Shown in pieces: positions 38,183 through 49,980 of a stretch of DNA of 64,000 bases. The DNA is from Whalleya microplaca (Eukaryota; Ascomycota; Sordariomycetes; Xylariales; Xylariaceae): contig MU385742.1 of NCBI GenBank assembly GCA_022497155.1, forward strand, positions 1 to 64,000, given 5' to 3'. The notes below the pieces were generated by a model. It was not told the origin of the DNA. It ran no database searches and saw only the letters and a program-made list of their open reading frames with translations. Each line of letters begins with the position of its first letter. The stretch's first letter is position 1. Made by a program: the position numbers and the translations under genes.

Positions 38183-41100
38183 TTATACCCACTCGGTGAC
38201 GACAGGGATCCCGTCTGGGTGTGGTTCTTCTGGTTCCTCAAAGTCCATAATTGGCTTACCCCATGCAGGTCCTGGAACGAGACGACCGATGCATCGTTCT
38301 GGAAAATTAGTTGAAAGCCAATTAGCTAGTTCAGCATCCTCTAGTACTCTTCCAGCGAATCCTGTTGGTATCTGGCGGCCATAGAAGTTTGGATAAAGCA
38401 TAATTCCTATATATGAAATAGGTTAGTTTTAATCCTTCCTGTTTTCTTATAACCCCTCTATTGGGTAACCTACGTGTTGCATTGAGGACTAGATTCCCAA
38501 CAACAACCCAAGCCCCCTCAACTGAGCTAGGGTCATCATGGTTTTTAAGCTCACCCTCGGGGATGTCAGGTAAGGGAGGTCCAGCTAATTTTGCAACAAT
38601 GCGGTCCTTTTCCTCAAGGAACATCGTGACCAGAACATCGCTACCTGCCTGTCCAATCTTTATAGACTCTGTAGCGTCCGTTCCGACATAGTCACGCAGA
38701 GCTCCGTAGTAACCATTTTTTTCATTTCCAAGCCCTTAGAATACTGTTAGCTATTGTTGCCATTGGAAGAAACACTTCGTGAATAATACCTGCTATGTTG
38801 AATACCCAGTCGTGAACAGCTATCTGGTCTTGCGTGATATCTGATCTTTGAATTTCCGGGACAAGCCGGCCTACTGCCAAGCGACGATAACCCTACAATT
38901 CAAGATTAGTCTTCAATAAGGAATAGGTCCGCGAGAGAATATGGTAGTAAAATCAGTGATCATCTACCAATCATCTACCAATACATTGCAGTGTCTTCCA
39001 CAATCAATGGCCTCAGAAAACACACAGAAAGGGTATATCAATAGTGTACTTACATTTATAAGTTCAGGAGAATGATATTGCATAAATGCCTCTGTAGCAT
39101 CTCGCCCTGCATACTCAATGAGTAATCTATCTCCACCTGGGTGGAGAGGCATATAGCCTACACGAAGTTAGTACTGGTTTGTGTGCTATACAGAGTATGA
39201 GTAGTGACTGACTGGTGATATCGTAAACTATACCAGCTATCGCTATGTAACACCCAAGATCAGGATTGTCGTGCCATCGAAGCATCTGGAGAGTGAAATG
39301 TGTAGGAGTGCTAATTCCTTCATTATTCGCATGAGCTACATATGCACAGGCGTAAGGTCCCAATCGATTAAGCAGGTCGGCCTGCCTAGGATCTGACGTT
39401 GATAAGGGGTCAGGTAAAGGGCCGCCGGCATACTGCATTAATTCTGCCCTTTCTTCCGCAGATTGAAATGGGAAATCTTTGACCGGGTCAGCTTCCACAT
39501 AGGTAGTTTTTACGTGTAGGTAAGCGGCGACTTACTAGTGATATCATAGACCTGGGTACCCGAGACGATCCAAGCAGGCATCCCGTTGACTTGGCCATTG
39601 CATTCAGATATCTCTTCCGGCCGCTTGCCTAGCATTAACTTCCCAACTGGCTGGATACTGTTCTTAAACTGGTTACGAATTAGATCCGCTCTATCGTCCG
39701 AGCTCACCAGGTACGGGCCCCAACTCCCGAGTTTCACGATCGCGCTATAGTCGTTATCCGTCGCGTTGCGTTCCTTCAGCACATCTTGTATTTCAATTAG
39801 ACACCAAGCTTGTAGAAATGGAGATGCACTTACCCGAAATATTGTAGATATCGAAGCCAGCAACGCCATCGCTCTCAACCACCCAGGCATCGGCGAGACT
39901 CCTATGGTTACATACTTCGCTGATGGGGAGGTGTCGAGGATATATACTATTTCTGCTCGGGACCGAGCCCCTCCTGGTGTTGGATCCACGCGCTACACCG
40001 GATGGAGGGGGCGGCGCGGACATGACTGGACTACCAGGTGGGCTGTGATAAGCGGGAATGACGAACGGTCCTCCAGGCAACACTGGAAAATATCTCCATT
40101 CGAACGGGGTCCTAAGGTTCAACCCATAGCCTGTTGCCACTGCCCAGCCTTCCGTGTATGGAGGAATAGTAAATGGGAAGCTTGCCCATTCCCAGGGGCG
40201 AATATGTTCACGTTCAGCCTTAATCTGAAGTATGGACTTTATTATGCTGGTAAGCCATGGCCTAGTATCGAAATATTCGTTAGAGATTAATATATTGCTG
40301 GGGAAGAAACGTGAACAACAACAAAAAAAAACAAAAAAAATAAAAAAAAATAAAAAAAAAAAACAATAAACGTCCCACTGGTCACATGGGAATGGAAAAG
40401 GTAGGAAACTTACACTGAACCACCATTACGCATCTCGCAGGCTAGTAAGATTTTAGTGCAATAAATAAGTATATGGTTTTGGCTTTGCCATCGCGGCGGG
40501 AAAAAAGTCGTGAGATCAGGTTCTGGAGAACTGGATGAGATTGTATAAGGGCCTATTGAATCTCCCGTAAACCACTCCCTAGCTTCTATGCTTGGGAAGT
40601 TATGAATTGGCAGAATAAGTTTTTTTATAGCAAGATGAGTATCGTATGGCAATGGTACCACTTTTGGTTGATTTGGATAGACCCAAGGTAAAGAGCTTAG
40701 CATGAGTAAACTTAATATGTAGTATATCGTCTCGGAAGGTAACTCGTGATCCCATCCGTTGGTCGTGTTATCATAGTACTCTCTGTATCTTTGCTCTTGG
40801 TGTTTTATAAGCATTAAGGCTATGGCTCGGCACTGGGTCAAATTCCGTGTTGCGTGGAAATAAATGAACTGATCTACCAGGGTTCTGCCGCTTATATTAC
40901 TCCACGGGAGGCATTCCCAGTCACGGTACTGCACCGAGTACCATGGCGACCTAATCGTCTGCCACAGAGCCTTTCTGCTCTGCCATCGCCAATTGAACAT
41001 ATCATATTCCTTAGCCAACTCCGGTACCATATTCTGCAGTTGAGCCATCCGGCGCGCAGATTGTGTTATATGGAACCCCGCCTGATTCTCGGATCTGGAT

Positions 41101-42921
41101 GACAAGATCCGAGGTATCCGAAATGCTGTACTTCTGTATACCGTCACAACCTCTTCCCAATATTTCTCGCAAAGCAGGGCCGACGCCCAATAAGCTGGAA
41201 CAGCGTGATTTGTGTGAATATTTGAAGAAGCTGTATAGCGGCCCCATTCTGTGTTAGTAGACGTAGCATGATCACACTTGCTAGGCCAGTCATGGATGAC
41301 GGTAAGCAGTATATTACCCCTCCATTTGCCCTCAGCCGTAAAAGTTGTCATTCCTGGTATGAGTCTACCACCGAAGACGGCAGCTTCAAACGACACCCCT
41401 AATTCAGCTATCCACTCATCTCCAAAGAACTGTTTAAAAGATATATAAGTTTGGGGCTTCTAAGCTGTTCCGTGTATACGTAAGACTAACCGGCTCATTT
41501 CCTGCAGTAAATGGTGGACCCGTTCTGATCATATTAGTTGCGTGCTAATGGCATAAATTAACTCTGATTGTATCACAACTCGAACAATTGGTTTCGTCCT
41601 TACCATGAGCTCATGCAACAACTACATTAGCAAGGGTTGAGTCAGCCTCAGAAACTGCTATGTGATCCAAGGAGGAGTATAGATCTTAATAACTGTACCG
41701 TTTTTGACAATGTGAGCAAAGAACTGCACCTCTCCGCAATTGTTGATCCCGATTCGCACAAGGGTCGCAGTAGACAGACATGTAAATTAAGAAGAACGTG
41801 TGGTGGTATACCAGGTGTCACAGGGTTTCGGTATGTCCTCCCATAAGCTAGGTGATCAAATACGTTCTCCTCAATAAAGGTAATCGCGATGTTCCCGGTG
41901 CTCGTGATGTCTTGAAATCGTGCCCGAAGTTGATCAGGGGTGGCTCTTTTCGACTTTTCGCGGGGAAGAATTTTGCGTTTCAGATTGCGGACCTTTGGCT
42001 CGAATCCTGTGTACAAAAGCTCTAGGGTCAGTGGATGATACCCTTCTTCTTAAGAGAGATTTGGGCGTCTTATATTACGTCTCGGGTGTTCTAACGCTGA
42101 AGATGTCCGAAATGGGCGAGCGTGCTTCAGTTAAAAGGTTGACCGAAATAGAAAATTAACTACTTCGAAATACGTACTGATGTTGGGATCGAGATCTATC
42201 CACCGGGGTCGTTCTGCAAATAACAAGGCATCTAGCCTAGAATGAACGTTAGCACTATAACATTCCTCAACAGACAACAAATGCAAAGAGGTAAGGGGCA
42301 CGGTAGGGGGCACAGGTACCATTCATTCTGGTCTTCAAACAGCTGATTGAGGATACGGTTGGCCAACTCTATTGCGGGGCGGATTTGATTCCACAGAGCT
42401 TCATTATCGACACTCCAGTACGGCGTGGATGATGTCGACAAGCCCTCGATTGGACTCCGGAGGGTATCTACGGGATTGGATCTTCGATCCATCCAATTCT
42501 TTTTGTGAAATATAGGGAGCCAAGTGTCCTCACGCACAGCGATCATTTTCTTGTTAAAGTTCAGCCACATCTTCCAGTGATCCGGCCACTCGCCAATCCA
42601 CTGGTGGCCGCTCGGAGTGCTGTCGTATAGTTGGTCGTTGAGGGCGAAAAGTTGCCATGACTTAATACCATACAGGTGCAGAAGCTGGGAGCGTTCACTC
42701 AGGAATAATTTGTCTAATTCCTCCCACGACGGGCAAGGAATGGGGACATCGGGAGGGTCCCAGCCGTATTCCGCTGGCCAGAGGGCATAATGCAATGGCG
42801 CGAGCCCAGAATGGGCCGTCTGGTCTGCCGGGTCCCGAGTCCAGAACGGAACTCCGGGGCCGCCAAATCTGTGTGCCCAGGGAGACGCCGGCCCAATTGG
42901 GGGAACATGGTCACCCGTCAT
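38183..42921 (-). CDS. Zincin-like domain fused to cytochrome-b5-like repeats, 13 exons
   Basis: Exons 42921-42320, 42236-42178, 42006-41699, 41621-41604, 41544-41491, 41429-40414, 40261-39834, 39784-39536, 39491-39213, 39157-39054, 38892-38790, 38734-38474 and 38406-38183 join in frame to 1,234 aa. Exon 4 is only 18 nt (LLHELM); splicing to exon 5 (HATNM) creates HELMH (H326, E327, H330), followed by E-P-F-F-G-D-x4-E-L-G-x3-E, the same layout and intron site as the 2.6-6.6 kb gene. From about residue 805 come units beginning Trp/Ile-Val.. and ending YDIS/YDIT-like, as in cytochrome b5: AWVVESDGVAGFDIYNIS, AWIVSGTQVYDIT, CYIAIAGIVYDIT, DWVFNIAG, AWVVVGNLVLNAT. The third continues with HPGGDRLLIEYAGRDATEAF and QYHS, giving both haem ligands (H1010, H1033); the others lack HPGG. 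One intron (40413-40262) holds a long T-rich tract. Function unknown: membrane-free redox plus zincin fold is inference. Confidence 0.75.
40318..40374. repeat. A-rich low-complexity tract inside an intron
   Basis: Runs of A broken by single C or T bases; on the coding strand this is a polypyrimidine-like T tract within a 152-bp intron of the zincin/b5 gene. Its length may vary between strains. Confidence 0.85.
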
Positions 42922-43863
42922 GACTACTTGGTACCTAGACCGAGGTACTTAGTAAGGGCAAGAAACCTAGAAACAGGCGTAGGACCAATCTGTATAAGTC
43001 AATACCAATTATGCGACTGACTGATCCTATATATGCGCTGGAATAGGGATTTTATTTAGGGCTAGACTCCTAGAGATTGGTTTTCAGAGATGTTGGGGAA
43101 ACAGAGGGCGTAGCTAATCAATAAAGAGACTACCTAGACGAACTGGACCCTTAGAGTTGCCGGATGTAAGACAACGCCTCAATTCATCGCATGCGGCAGG
43201 AAACCTAAATGACCATACAATACACGTGTACACTAAGGTTCTGTATGCCTTTGTTCTGCCTTACCTTAGGTATGTTATAAGGATGTGGAAGCTAATCCAC
43301 TACCTTAGTTAAGAAAAGGAATGAGTTCAGTATTGGTATTCGTTCTATTAGCTCAACTGTACCTACCTACGGATTACATAGTTCATGAAAGTCAAAACAG
43401 AATAAGAAATCCAAAACTGTACCATAGTTCTAACTATCAAGCGGAATTACACCTTATAGAGTACCTGGGTAAGGCAGGTAAACCAATTGAAGCAGACATA
43501 GAGTACCTCCGCAGATTCAAGTTGGGTTAACTAGTACCTGTACCTACCTCTTTAGGTATGTACGGAGTACCTAGGTACAGTAGATGTGTGTAAGTGCAGG
43601 CATAGATACATAAATAGTTATATGCATACCTTCATATGCACATGCATGCATACATGCATAGATGGATACATCCATGTGCATACATGTAGCCCCACCCATC
43701 CCACTCATCGACGTCACCCCTCCCAGCGCTGTTCCACAGGGCTGTCGGGCTGTCAGGGACATACATAGAAGATCTACTTTACAGGATCTACTGTACCTAA
43801 CACTGCAGTTTACGTACACAAACCTCAAAAGGTCGACCTAGGTTAGAAGTAGGTTGTTATCAT
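42922..43863. other. Divergent intergenic region with ATGCATACATG-rich tract
   Basis: Promoter region between the zincin/b5 gene (minus) and the macrodomain gene (plus). About 43600-43690 is an irregular array of CATG, GCATA and ATACAT strings, partly self-complementary. A TACCTAGGTA palindrome lies at 43568-43577. A 69-codon plus-strand frame at 43321-43530 has no support. Confidence 0.55.
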
Positions 43864-44773
43864 ATGTTTCGTGCCGCTGCCTCCAGAATGGCTTCTACCT
43901 CGGCCTCCGACATCCCATCCCTCAGCCTGCTGTACAAGCTGAAGAAGCTCGATCCTCCGCGTCTCGCTCCCGTGGATGGCGCTTCGCCTGCTCACAACGA
44001 TCGCATCGGGTTGATTCGCGGCGACATCACTTCCTTACGCGTCGACGCCATAGTCAATGCTGCCAACAAGTCCTTGATGGGCGGCGGCGGCGTCGACGGT
44101 GCCATTCACCGCGCTGCTGGCCCGGATCTGCTGGCCGAGTGCCGCACTCTGAACGGCTGTTCCACCGGCTCTGCCAAGATCACAGGTGCCTACGAACTCC
44201 CTTGTAAGAAGGTCATACATGCCGTCGGCCCTATCTACAACGACCTCAACCCCGGCCGAAGCGAGGCTGCCCTCCGAGGCTGCTATCAGTCGAGCCTAGA
44301 TCTTGCCGTGCTGCACGGGCTGAAGACTATCGCCTTTAGTGGAATCAGCACCGGCGTCTACGGTTATCCGAGCATAGATGCCGCCATGGTTGCTTGCGAC
44401 GCCGTCAAGACCTTCTTGGATAGCGCAGAAGGCGGTGAGCTGGATAAGGTGATCTTCGTGACCTTTGAACGAAAGGACGTCCTAGCCTACAACCAAGCGC
44501 TTCCGTGAGTTGATCGTCCTTCTATCCTTATATCCCCATATTCTCGTATCCTCGTATCTTCGTATCCTCATATCCCAGCTACTAACAAGTCATGTCCCGC
44601 CTAGCCGCTTCTTCCCTCCTAGCAACAAAACCTCGGCAGACCAAACCAGAGCTACCCAAGAACAGAATGCCGAAGCTGAAGCCACGGCCAGCCAGCTGCC
44701 CAGCGTACCTACCACCGATCCGGCCGACTCTGAACATGCACAGAAGAAACAGAAGCAGGAAGGCGAGAAGTGA
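43864..44773 (+). CDS. Macrodomain (ADP-ribose-binding/hydrolase) protein
   Basis: Exons 43864-44504 and 44605-44773 join in frame to 269 aa around a 100-bp intron (GTGAGT, a perfect TACTAAC branch site at about 44579, TAG). Macrodomain motifs: RGDITSLRVDAIVNAANKSL, then GGGGVDGAIHRAAG (the ADP-ribose loop), VIHAVGP and GISTGVYGYP. This matches the MacroD-type class, many members of which remove mono-ADP-ribose from proteins or hydrolyse O-acetyl-ADP-ribose, a by-product of sirtuins. The second exon is a low-complexity Lys/Gln/Glu tail. A second ATG at 43888 (MASTSASDIPSL) could be the true start; the extra eight residues are basic and could form a short mitochondrial leader. Confidence 0.9.
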
Positions 44774-45390
44774 GACATAGGATATAATGAGATAAATGAG
44801 ATAACATGTCGTTATGACACGAGAGCCCACGGAAAGGGGCGTTTGCTTCTTTTTGGGCGACGGAGTTTAGGTAGTACCAGGCGTACGGGACTAGGACATC
44901 CATCATTGCCGCCTCATACCCATACCATTGACAGGCTATAAGGCGACAAAATGTATAATAAGAAAAAGTTCTTCCGGATGATTCTGCTGCTTTGAACTTG
45001 GTGCTTCCATGGCAGCTCAATCCTTCATCGAGCCTCGCAAACGCACTGATCTATCGCATCCTCTTCGCCAGTTCAGACCTAAAATTACCTTTGGACGGCA
45101 CTACTGGGAGGACCTTCTCATCCAGGGCCTTCCTTAACCTTCATTCGATGTCTCTCCCCCCTCCGATGTTGCTTTCTTTCACATCTCCACATTGTCACGA
45201 TTGTACTAGAAATTGGGAGATCGTATATCAGGACTGTTATCTAGGCCGTTGCGCTGTATATCAACACATCCACCCCTAGCCAGGATATCATCTCAGTCAT
45301 CCTCCCTCTCTATATCTGAGAATTTCGATCTATTGTTTCTCTATCGACTCACTTTTCTACACTACGAGAGTAACGGAAATCCTCTACAGC
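44774..45390. other. Intergenic region, no gene seen
   Basis: Spacer between two plus-strand genes; pyrimidine-rich before the next ATG, as is usual for fungal leaders. No other feature seen. Confidence 0.5.
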
Positions 45391-47754
45391 ATGTCTTCCC
45401 TGAGCGATCCCCAATTACCAGTTCTTGAGGTTTCTGACTCCAACATGGACATCGATCTACCCGTAGACGCAATCGACACTGGCGCCACACTTCGTTCCGT
45501 CACTCAGCATAGTGGCTGTAGATCTGGCATTGTCGAGGGCGAGTTCGAGTCGGGCGAGGAGAAAATCAACGCGACGCTAGACTCCCTGGAGGATTGCGTC
45601 CACTCGGCCATGGATGAGGTAGTAGACGCCGCAAAACACTACCGTGTCGCATACCTCGAGGTCCAAAGGATGAGAAAGAAATTGTTTGAGCCTTCTGACA
45701 AACTATTTGATGACTACCACCGCCCCCAAAGTCCTCCTGTAGATATGGCTGAATTGGTGACGTCCGCAGAACATTCCGATGCATATGATAGTAGTGGCGA
45801 TTTCGACAGACGCGCTGCTTTGAAAGCCCCAGAGGCACACGAAACTGCTAAAACACATTGGGGTAGCTGGAAACCTGGCGTGACTACTACGCCATCCATC
45901 GGGGAAGAGGGCGAGGGTGATGAGCCCCAGGCTCAGGTGTCTGGTTGGGAACAAGAAGCTCCTATGGATTCAACGGCGAAGGGTGATGAACAAAATACGA
46001 GGTTGATCGCCACCACGACAAGTGACAACGACAAAGTTGAGAATGTGGAAACCTTGGAGTCTGAACCAAGAGAAAGACAATCCAGTGAGCACCCTACATA
46101 TGAAGTTCCAGGAATTGTAGATGGTGATCATACCAAATCCAACGATGGCACCGGTGAGAATTTGACCGACTCGGCCGTTGATGATGAAGCGATCCTGGAT
46201 TCAACACCTAGAGTAGGGGATATCTTAGCAGGAATGAGTCTTGAAGAGAAGAACGACGAGGATGCAGTTCAGCGTATCTTCCATAGACCAAGCCCAGATA
46301 CCAAGATATGTTTTGGCTGCCTCCAAGTGAGACCACTAGGCCAGTTCAAGCAGCGGAACGCGAAGCACACGTATTGCGCCTCCTGCATGACTGCTCCGCG
46401 ACATGTCCGACTGAAGAACCGAGCCTACGCTGTGGAGCGCTTAAACAATGAGATCAAAGGCAGTGGGTACAAAGTCTGCTCGTATTGCAACAGTTTGAAG
46501 CCGCTGCAAGATTATGGAACAGAAAGGAGATATTTTGTGAGTTGTCCAGCCTGTCGCCTTGCTAAGAGGAAGCGGTCTTATTCACCAAACGTTACGGAAC
46601 CTTCTCAAGGTGACAGTAAGCCTCGATTTCATCTGATGTTAAGGGAAGTGGGTGGCGATGACGTTGTGCGTCAAGAATACGAGAATGATTCCATGACTAT
46701 GGAGGAGCTTCTTGAGAAGATCAAAGAAGTCGAAGCGCTTGAGCAGCGAACGGCCTCCACCACCAAGAAGCCATCGAGCAAGAAACGACATTGGTCATCA
46801 TCTGAGCTCGATTCGACATTCAAGAAGGCGCGGAACGAAGAGAGAACCGTTGCTGTACCCACTGGAACCACCACTCGTCCCTCAGGAAACATCACCCCTC
46901 TCACGGCAGCAGAGCCGGAAGAGATGTCGCTTCGGGGAGGTTCCTCGTTCATCACTCGCCGAGCCCCGAGAAGGGTGCGAGGAAACCGACCGCCAAGAAG
47001 ACTCCCCCGACCCATCGACTACAGCCACAACGGCGCCTACGACGACGGCGACGATGACGACGTCCCCATGCGACCCACCATAACAAACACGAACACAGAC
47101 ACAGCAGACACAGACGCAGACCTAGTCACATGGCTCATGTCGACAACGACCCTCCACCCATCTTCCCATCACCCCCACAGTCCCCGTCCGAACTCCCCTC
47201 GCCCCTCCGCCTCCGCCCCCCACGCGGGCATCTGGGCACACCCGCAGACGCCGCGCACGTACGCGAACCTCGCCAACTGGGAGGTCTGGCTCGCCGACAA
47301 GTACGTGTCGGGGACGCCGATCCAGACGCTCTCGCGGCGCCTGGACCTGGGCATCGGCGAGCTGCTGCCGCACGCGCGCCTGTGCCTCGTGCTCTGCTGC
47401 GAGCACGCGTGCGAGGCGTTCGCCGGCCTCGCGCGCGACCCCGTGCGCTGGCCCAGCTTCGTTGCCGCGCTGAGCCCCTGCGTCCAGATCGCCGCGGACG
47501 GCGCCGAGGTCGGGGAGCTCTGCGATGTGTTCCCAGCCCTTCGTGCCCTGCTGCATGATTACGGGTGTCGGAGGCGCGTCATCTGGGCTTTTCAGAATGT
47601 GGATCTGAGCCAGCTGGGCGGCGAGGAGAAGAAGGATGATGTGGAGATGCAGATGGAGCCGCAGCCGCAGCCTCAGCCGCAGCCTCAGCCGACGCCGGCG
47701 GGGGATGGTGGTGGGACAGGGGATGCGGGCGAGGATGTTGATATGTACCTTTGA
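45391..47754 (+). CDS. Cys-pair protein of unknown function, 787 aa
   Basis: An intronless frame with an acidic, low-complexity first 290 residues. A central block from about residue 306 to 394 has four Cys pairs (CFGC, CASC, CSYC, CPAC) with aromatic and basic residues between, ending CRLAKRKRSY; this looks like two linked zinc-binding knuckles, possibly nucleic-acid binding, but matches no family I know. Residues about 470-520 are basic and disordered. The last 200 residues form a compact, GC-rich-coded block (WEVWLADKYVSGTPIQTLSRR, then Cys-rich LCLVLCCEHACEAF), and the C-terminus carries repeated PQ pairs and a Gly-rich end. Nuclear localisation is plausible but not shown. The GC-rich stretch 47200-47520 contrasts with the gene's first half. 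Confidence 0.7.
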   Translation: MSSLSDPQLPVLEVSDSNMDIDLPVDAIDTGATLRSVTQHSGCRSGIVEGEFESGEEKINATLDSLEDCVHSAMDEVVDAAKHYRVAYLEVQRMRKKLFEPSDKLFDDYHRPQSPPVDMAELVTSAEHSDAYDSSGDFDRRAALKAPEAHETAKTHWGSWKPGVTTTPSIGEEGEGDEPQAQVSGWEQEAPMDSTAKGDEQNTRLIATTTSDNDKVENVETLESEPRERQSSEHPTYEVPGIVDGDHTKSNDGTGENLTDSAVDDEAILDSTPRVGDILAGMSLEEKNDEDAVQRIFHRPSPDTKICFGCLQVRPLGQFKQRNAKHTYCASCMTAPRHVRLKNRAYAVERLNNEIKGSGYKVCSYCNSLKPLQDYGTERRYFVSCPACRLAKRKRSYSPNVTEPSQGDSKPRFHLMLREVGGDDVVRQEYENDSMTMEELLEKIKEVEALEQRTASTTKKPSSKKRHWSSSELDSTFKKARNEERTVAVPTGTTTRPSGNITPLTAAEPEEMSLRGGSSFITRRAPRRVRGNRPPRRLPRPIDYSHNGAYDDGDDDDVPMRPTITNTNTDTADTDADLVTWLMSTTTLHPSSHHPHSPRPNSPRPSASAPHAGIWAHPQTPRTYANLANWEVWLADKYVSGTPIQTLSRRLDLGIGELLPHARLCLVLCCEHACEAFAGLARDPVRWPSFVAALSPCVQIAADGAEVGELCDVFPALRALLHDYGCRRRVIWAFQNVDLSQLGGEEKKDDVEMQMEPQPQPQPQPQPTPAGDGGGTGDAGEDVDMYL

Positions 47755-48688
47755 AGGGAAGAGGGCGCATGGAGATTACCTACTGTACATATAGGGTTGG
47801 GTTTAGGAGCACGGGAGTATGGGGTTCCTGGGTATCACAAGGCTTTCGGGTACAGGATTTGGATTACTGTGTAGCCAGCCTCTAGCCTCGAGGTAAAACC
47901 ATGTATGGGCACTGATGATGAAAGCCCGGAGGCAGGATCGGATTATCATGACATCACTTCCATAGGGATAAAGGATAATGGATTCCATTATTTCGGCCTG
48001 CATGACTTATTTTGTTCTACCTCAGCCTAGCTTCGCAGTGTTGCACTGAATAGTAGGTATATGATCATGTGGTAGTTGTTAGCCAACGCTAGTATCTGAT
48101 ATACAGAATACCGCCCCCTAGACACATCGACTTCCCGTTTCTAGAAACTGAAGTAGGGCTTTAATATTCTATTTGAACTAGGTACCTTTATGTCGAACTT
48201 ATAACTAGTACTTGATGATTTGTGCATAATAAAGGGAATGCCTTCTGCGGATTTGAATATTGATAATCATCATTAACGATGACCATTTGAGCCGAGACTA
48301 TTTCATAGATTTATTTTATTCAATATGCTCATCGACTTGAATAATAATAGTAACTTGATTGTTGTAACGCACGCAATACAGCGGTCAATGCTGAGAGATC
48401 AATGACCGTGTAAGCCATATGAAGCCTAAACAAAACGACTAGACTTCGAATTAAATCATCATCGGGAAGAGTAGGTCTTATACAGATAAAAGGTATACCG
48501 TGAGGAATTAATGCGGAGTATTGTGCGTGGATCCGTGCTAGTCATAGACACCTTCCCACATTAGCCATGAATTGCCCCGGCTATGAGTCGAGCCGGAATG
48601 CATATATGAAGTAGTATTTCCCCATGTTCCTTGATCCGGAACAGCGTCTGGGACTAACCCCCCAGCATCCCGCACCAAACTCCAAAAA
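47755..48688. other. Intergenic region, no gene seen
   Basis: AT-rich spacer of about 930 bp between two plus-strand genes. No RNA gene, repeat or recognisable frame. Confidence 0.5.
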
Positions 48689-49980
48689 ATGGCGACCGGA
48701 GATAAACCCCGCATAATTCTAGGCCTCATGGTCCTTGGCCCCGAGGGGCAATCGGGAGCCCGCCTGACAGGCCTGGACAATTTCAAGCAAGCCTTGGACA
48801 TCTTCCAGCAGCGTGGGTACAACGAGATCGATACGGCTAGGATATATGTCGGGGGTCTGCAGGAGGCGTATACGAGAGAGGCTGGGTGGAAGGAAAGGGG
48901 CTTGTCAATAGCGACGAAGGTGTATCCACTCCAGCCGGGAGCGCATGAGCCAGAGAACCTAGTTAAGACATTTGAGAAAAGTCTACAAGAGCTTGGGACA
49001 GATTCTGTCGATGTATGTCCCGGTCAGGGGTTGAGGGGATTAACGAGGAATTGAGACTAATGCGATTACAGATCTTTTACCTTCATGCTCCGGTAGTACA
49101 CTTTTCATGGAAACACGAATAGACATATATATGTAAAACAGTTGAACTGACAGGAAATACTCTCACTAGGACCGCTCCGTGCCATTCGCACGCACGCTCG
49201 CCGCAGTCGACAAACTGCACAAGGCGGGCAAATTCCAGCGTCTCGGCCTGAGCAACTACACCTCCTTCGAGGTCGCCGAGATTGTCATGACGTGCAAATA
49301 CAACAACTGGGTGCGTCCGACAGTGTATCAGGTAAGCCTCCCATATTCCTCGCATCTAGCTCATCTCAACCCCACGCTTCCACGCTTCCGTGGCATCAAA
49401 TTCAAAGTCCAAGTCCCGTATTAATGCACATATATATAAATCTCAGGCAATCTACAACTGCCTGAACCGCGACATCGAGAACGAGCTGATCCCAACGTGC
49501 CGGCGCTACGGCATCGCCGTCGACATCTACAGCCCGACGGGCGGCGGCTTCCTGCTGGGCAACATCACCTCGAAGGAGGCGGACCCGCAGACGGGGCGGT
49601 TCGCGCCGTCGCCCGTCGTGCACCTGACGCGCGGGCGCTACTTCCGGGAGGGGCAGATCGCGGGCGCGGCGCTGATCCGCGGCGCCGCCGAGGCCCGCGG
49701 GCTGAGCCCGCTCGAGGTCGCCATGCGCTGGATCGTGCACCACTCGGCGCTGCGCGTGCGCGACGGCGGCGGCGACGGCGTCGTCGTCGGGTTCTCGAGC
49801 CTGGCGCAGCTGAGAGATAATCTGGACTACCTGGAGAAGGGACCGCTGGATGCCGAGTGTGTGGAGGCGCTGGAGAGCGCGTGGAAGGTTGCGAAGGGCG
49901 ATGCCGAGACGTATTGGCAGTTGCCTATGGTGTATACCTATGATACGCAGGAGGCGCTTTTTGGGTCGAAGGCTGAGTAA
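48689..49980 (+). CDS. Aldo/keto reductase (AKR7/aflatoxin-aldehyde-reductase-like)
   Basis: Exons 48689-49012, 49072-49092, 49170-49331 and 49447-49980 join in frame, all at codon boundaries, to 346 aa. Exon 2 is 21 nt and encodes IFYLHAP, containing the active-site His. The catalytic tetrad is complete: D48 and Y53 in EIDTARIYVGG, K77 in IATKVYP, H113. RLGLSNYTSFEVAEI and VYSPTGGG-like (here IYSPTGGGFLLGN) segments and LAQLRDNLDYL near the C-terminus fit the AKR7 class, NADPH-dependent cytosolic reductases of aldehydes and ketones. It starts at the only suitable ATG and lies convergent to a broken transcription-factor gene. Physiological substrate unknown. Confidence 0.92.

Noticed and set aside
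41780..41830. An extra intron beginning GTATAC in exon 3 of the zincin/b5 gene
   Set aside because: No AG acceptor follows within a usable distance, and the unspliced frame reads IPPHVLLNLH..LSKT directly into LLHELMH, as expected of the family.
43600..43690. ATGCATACATG-rich tract as a CRISPR-like or RNA-gene array
   Set aside because: Units are irregular without constant repeats and unique spacers, and the host is a fungus; it is simple-sequence DNA.
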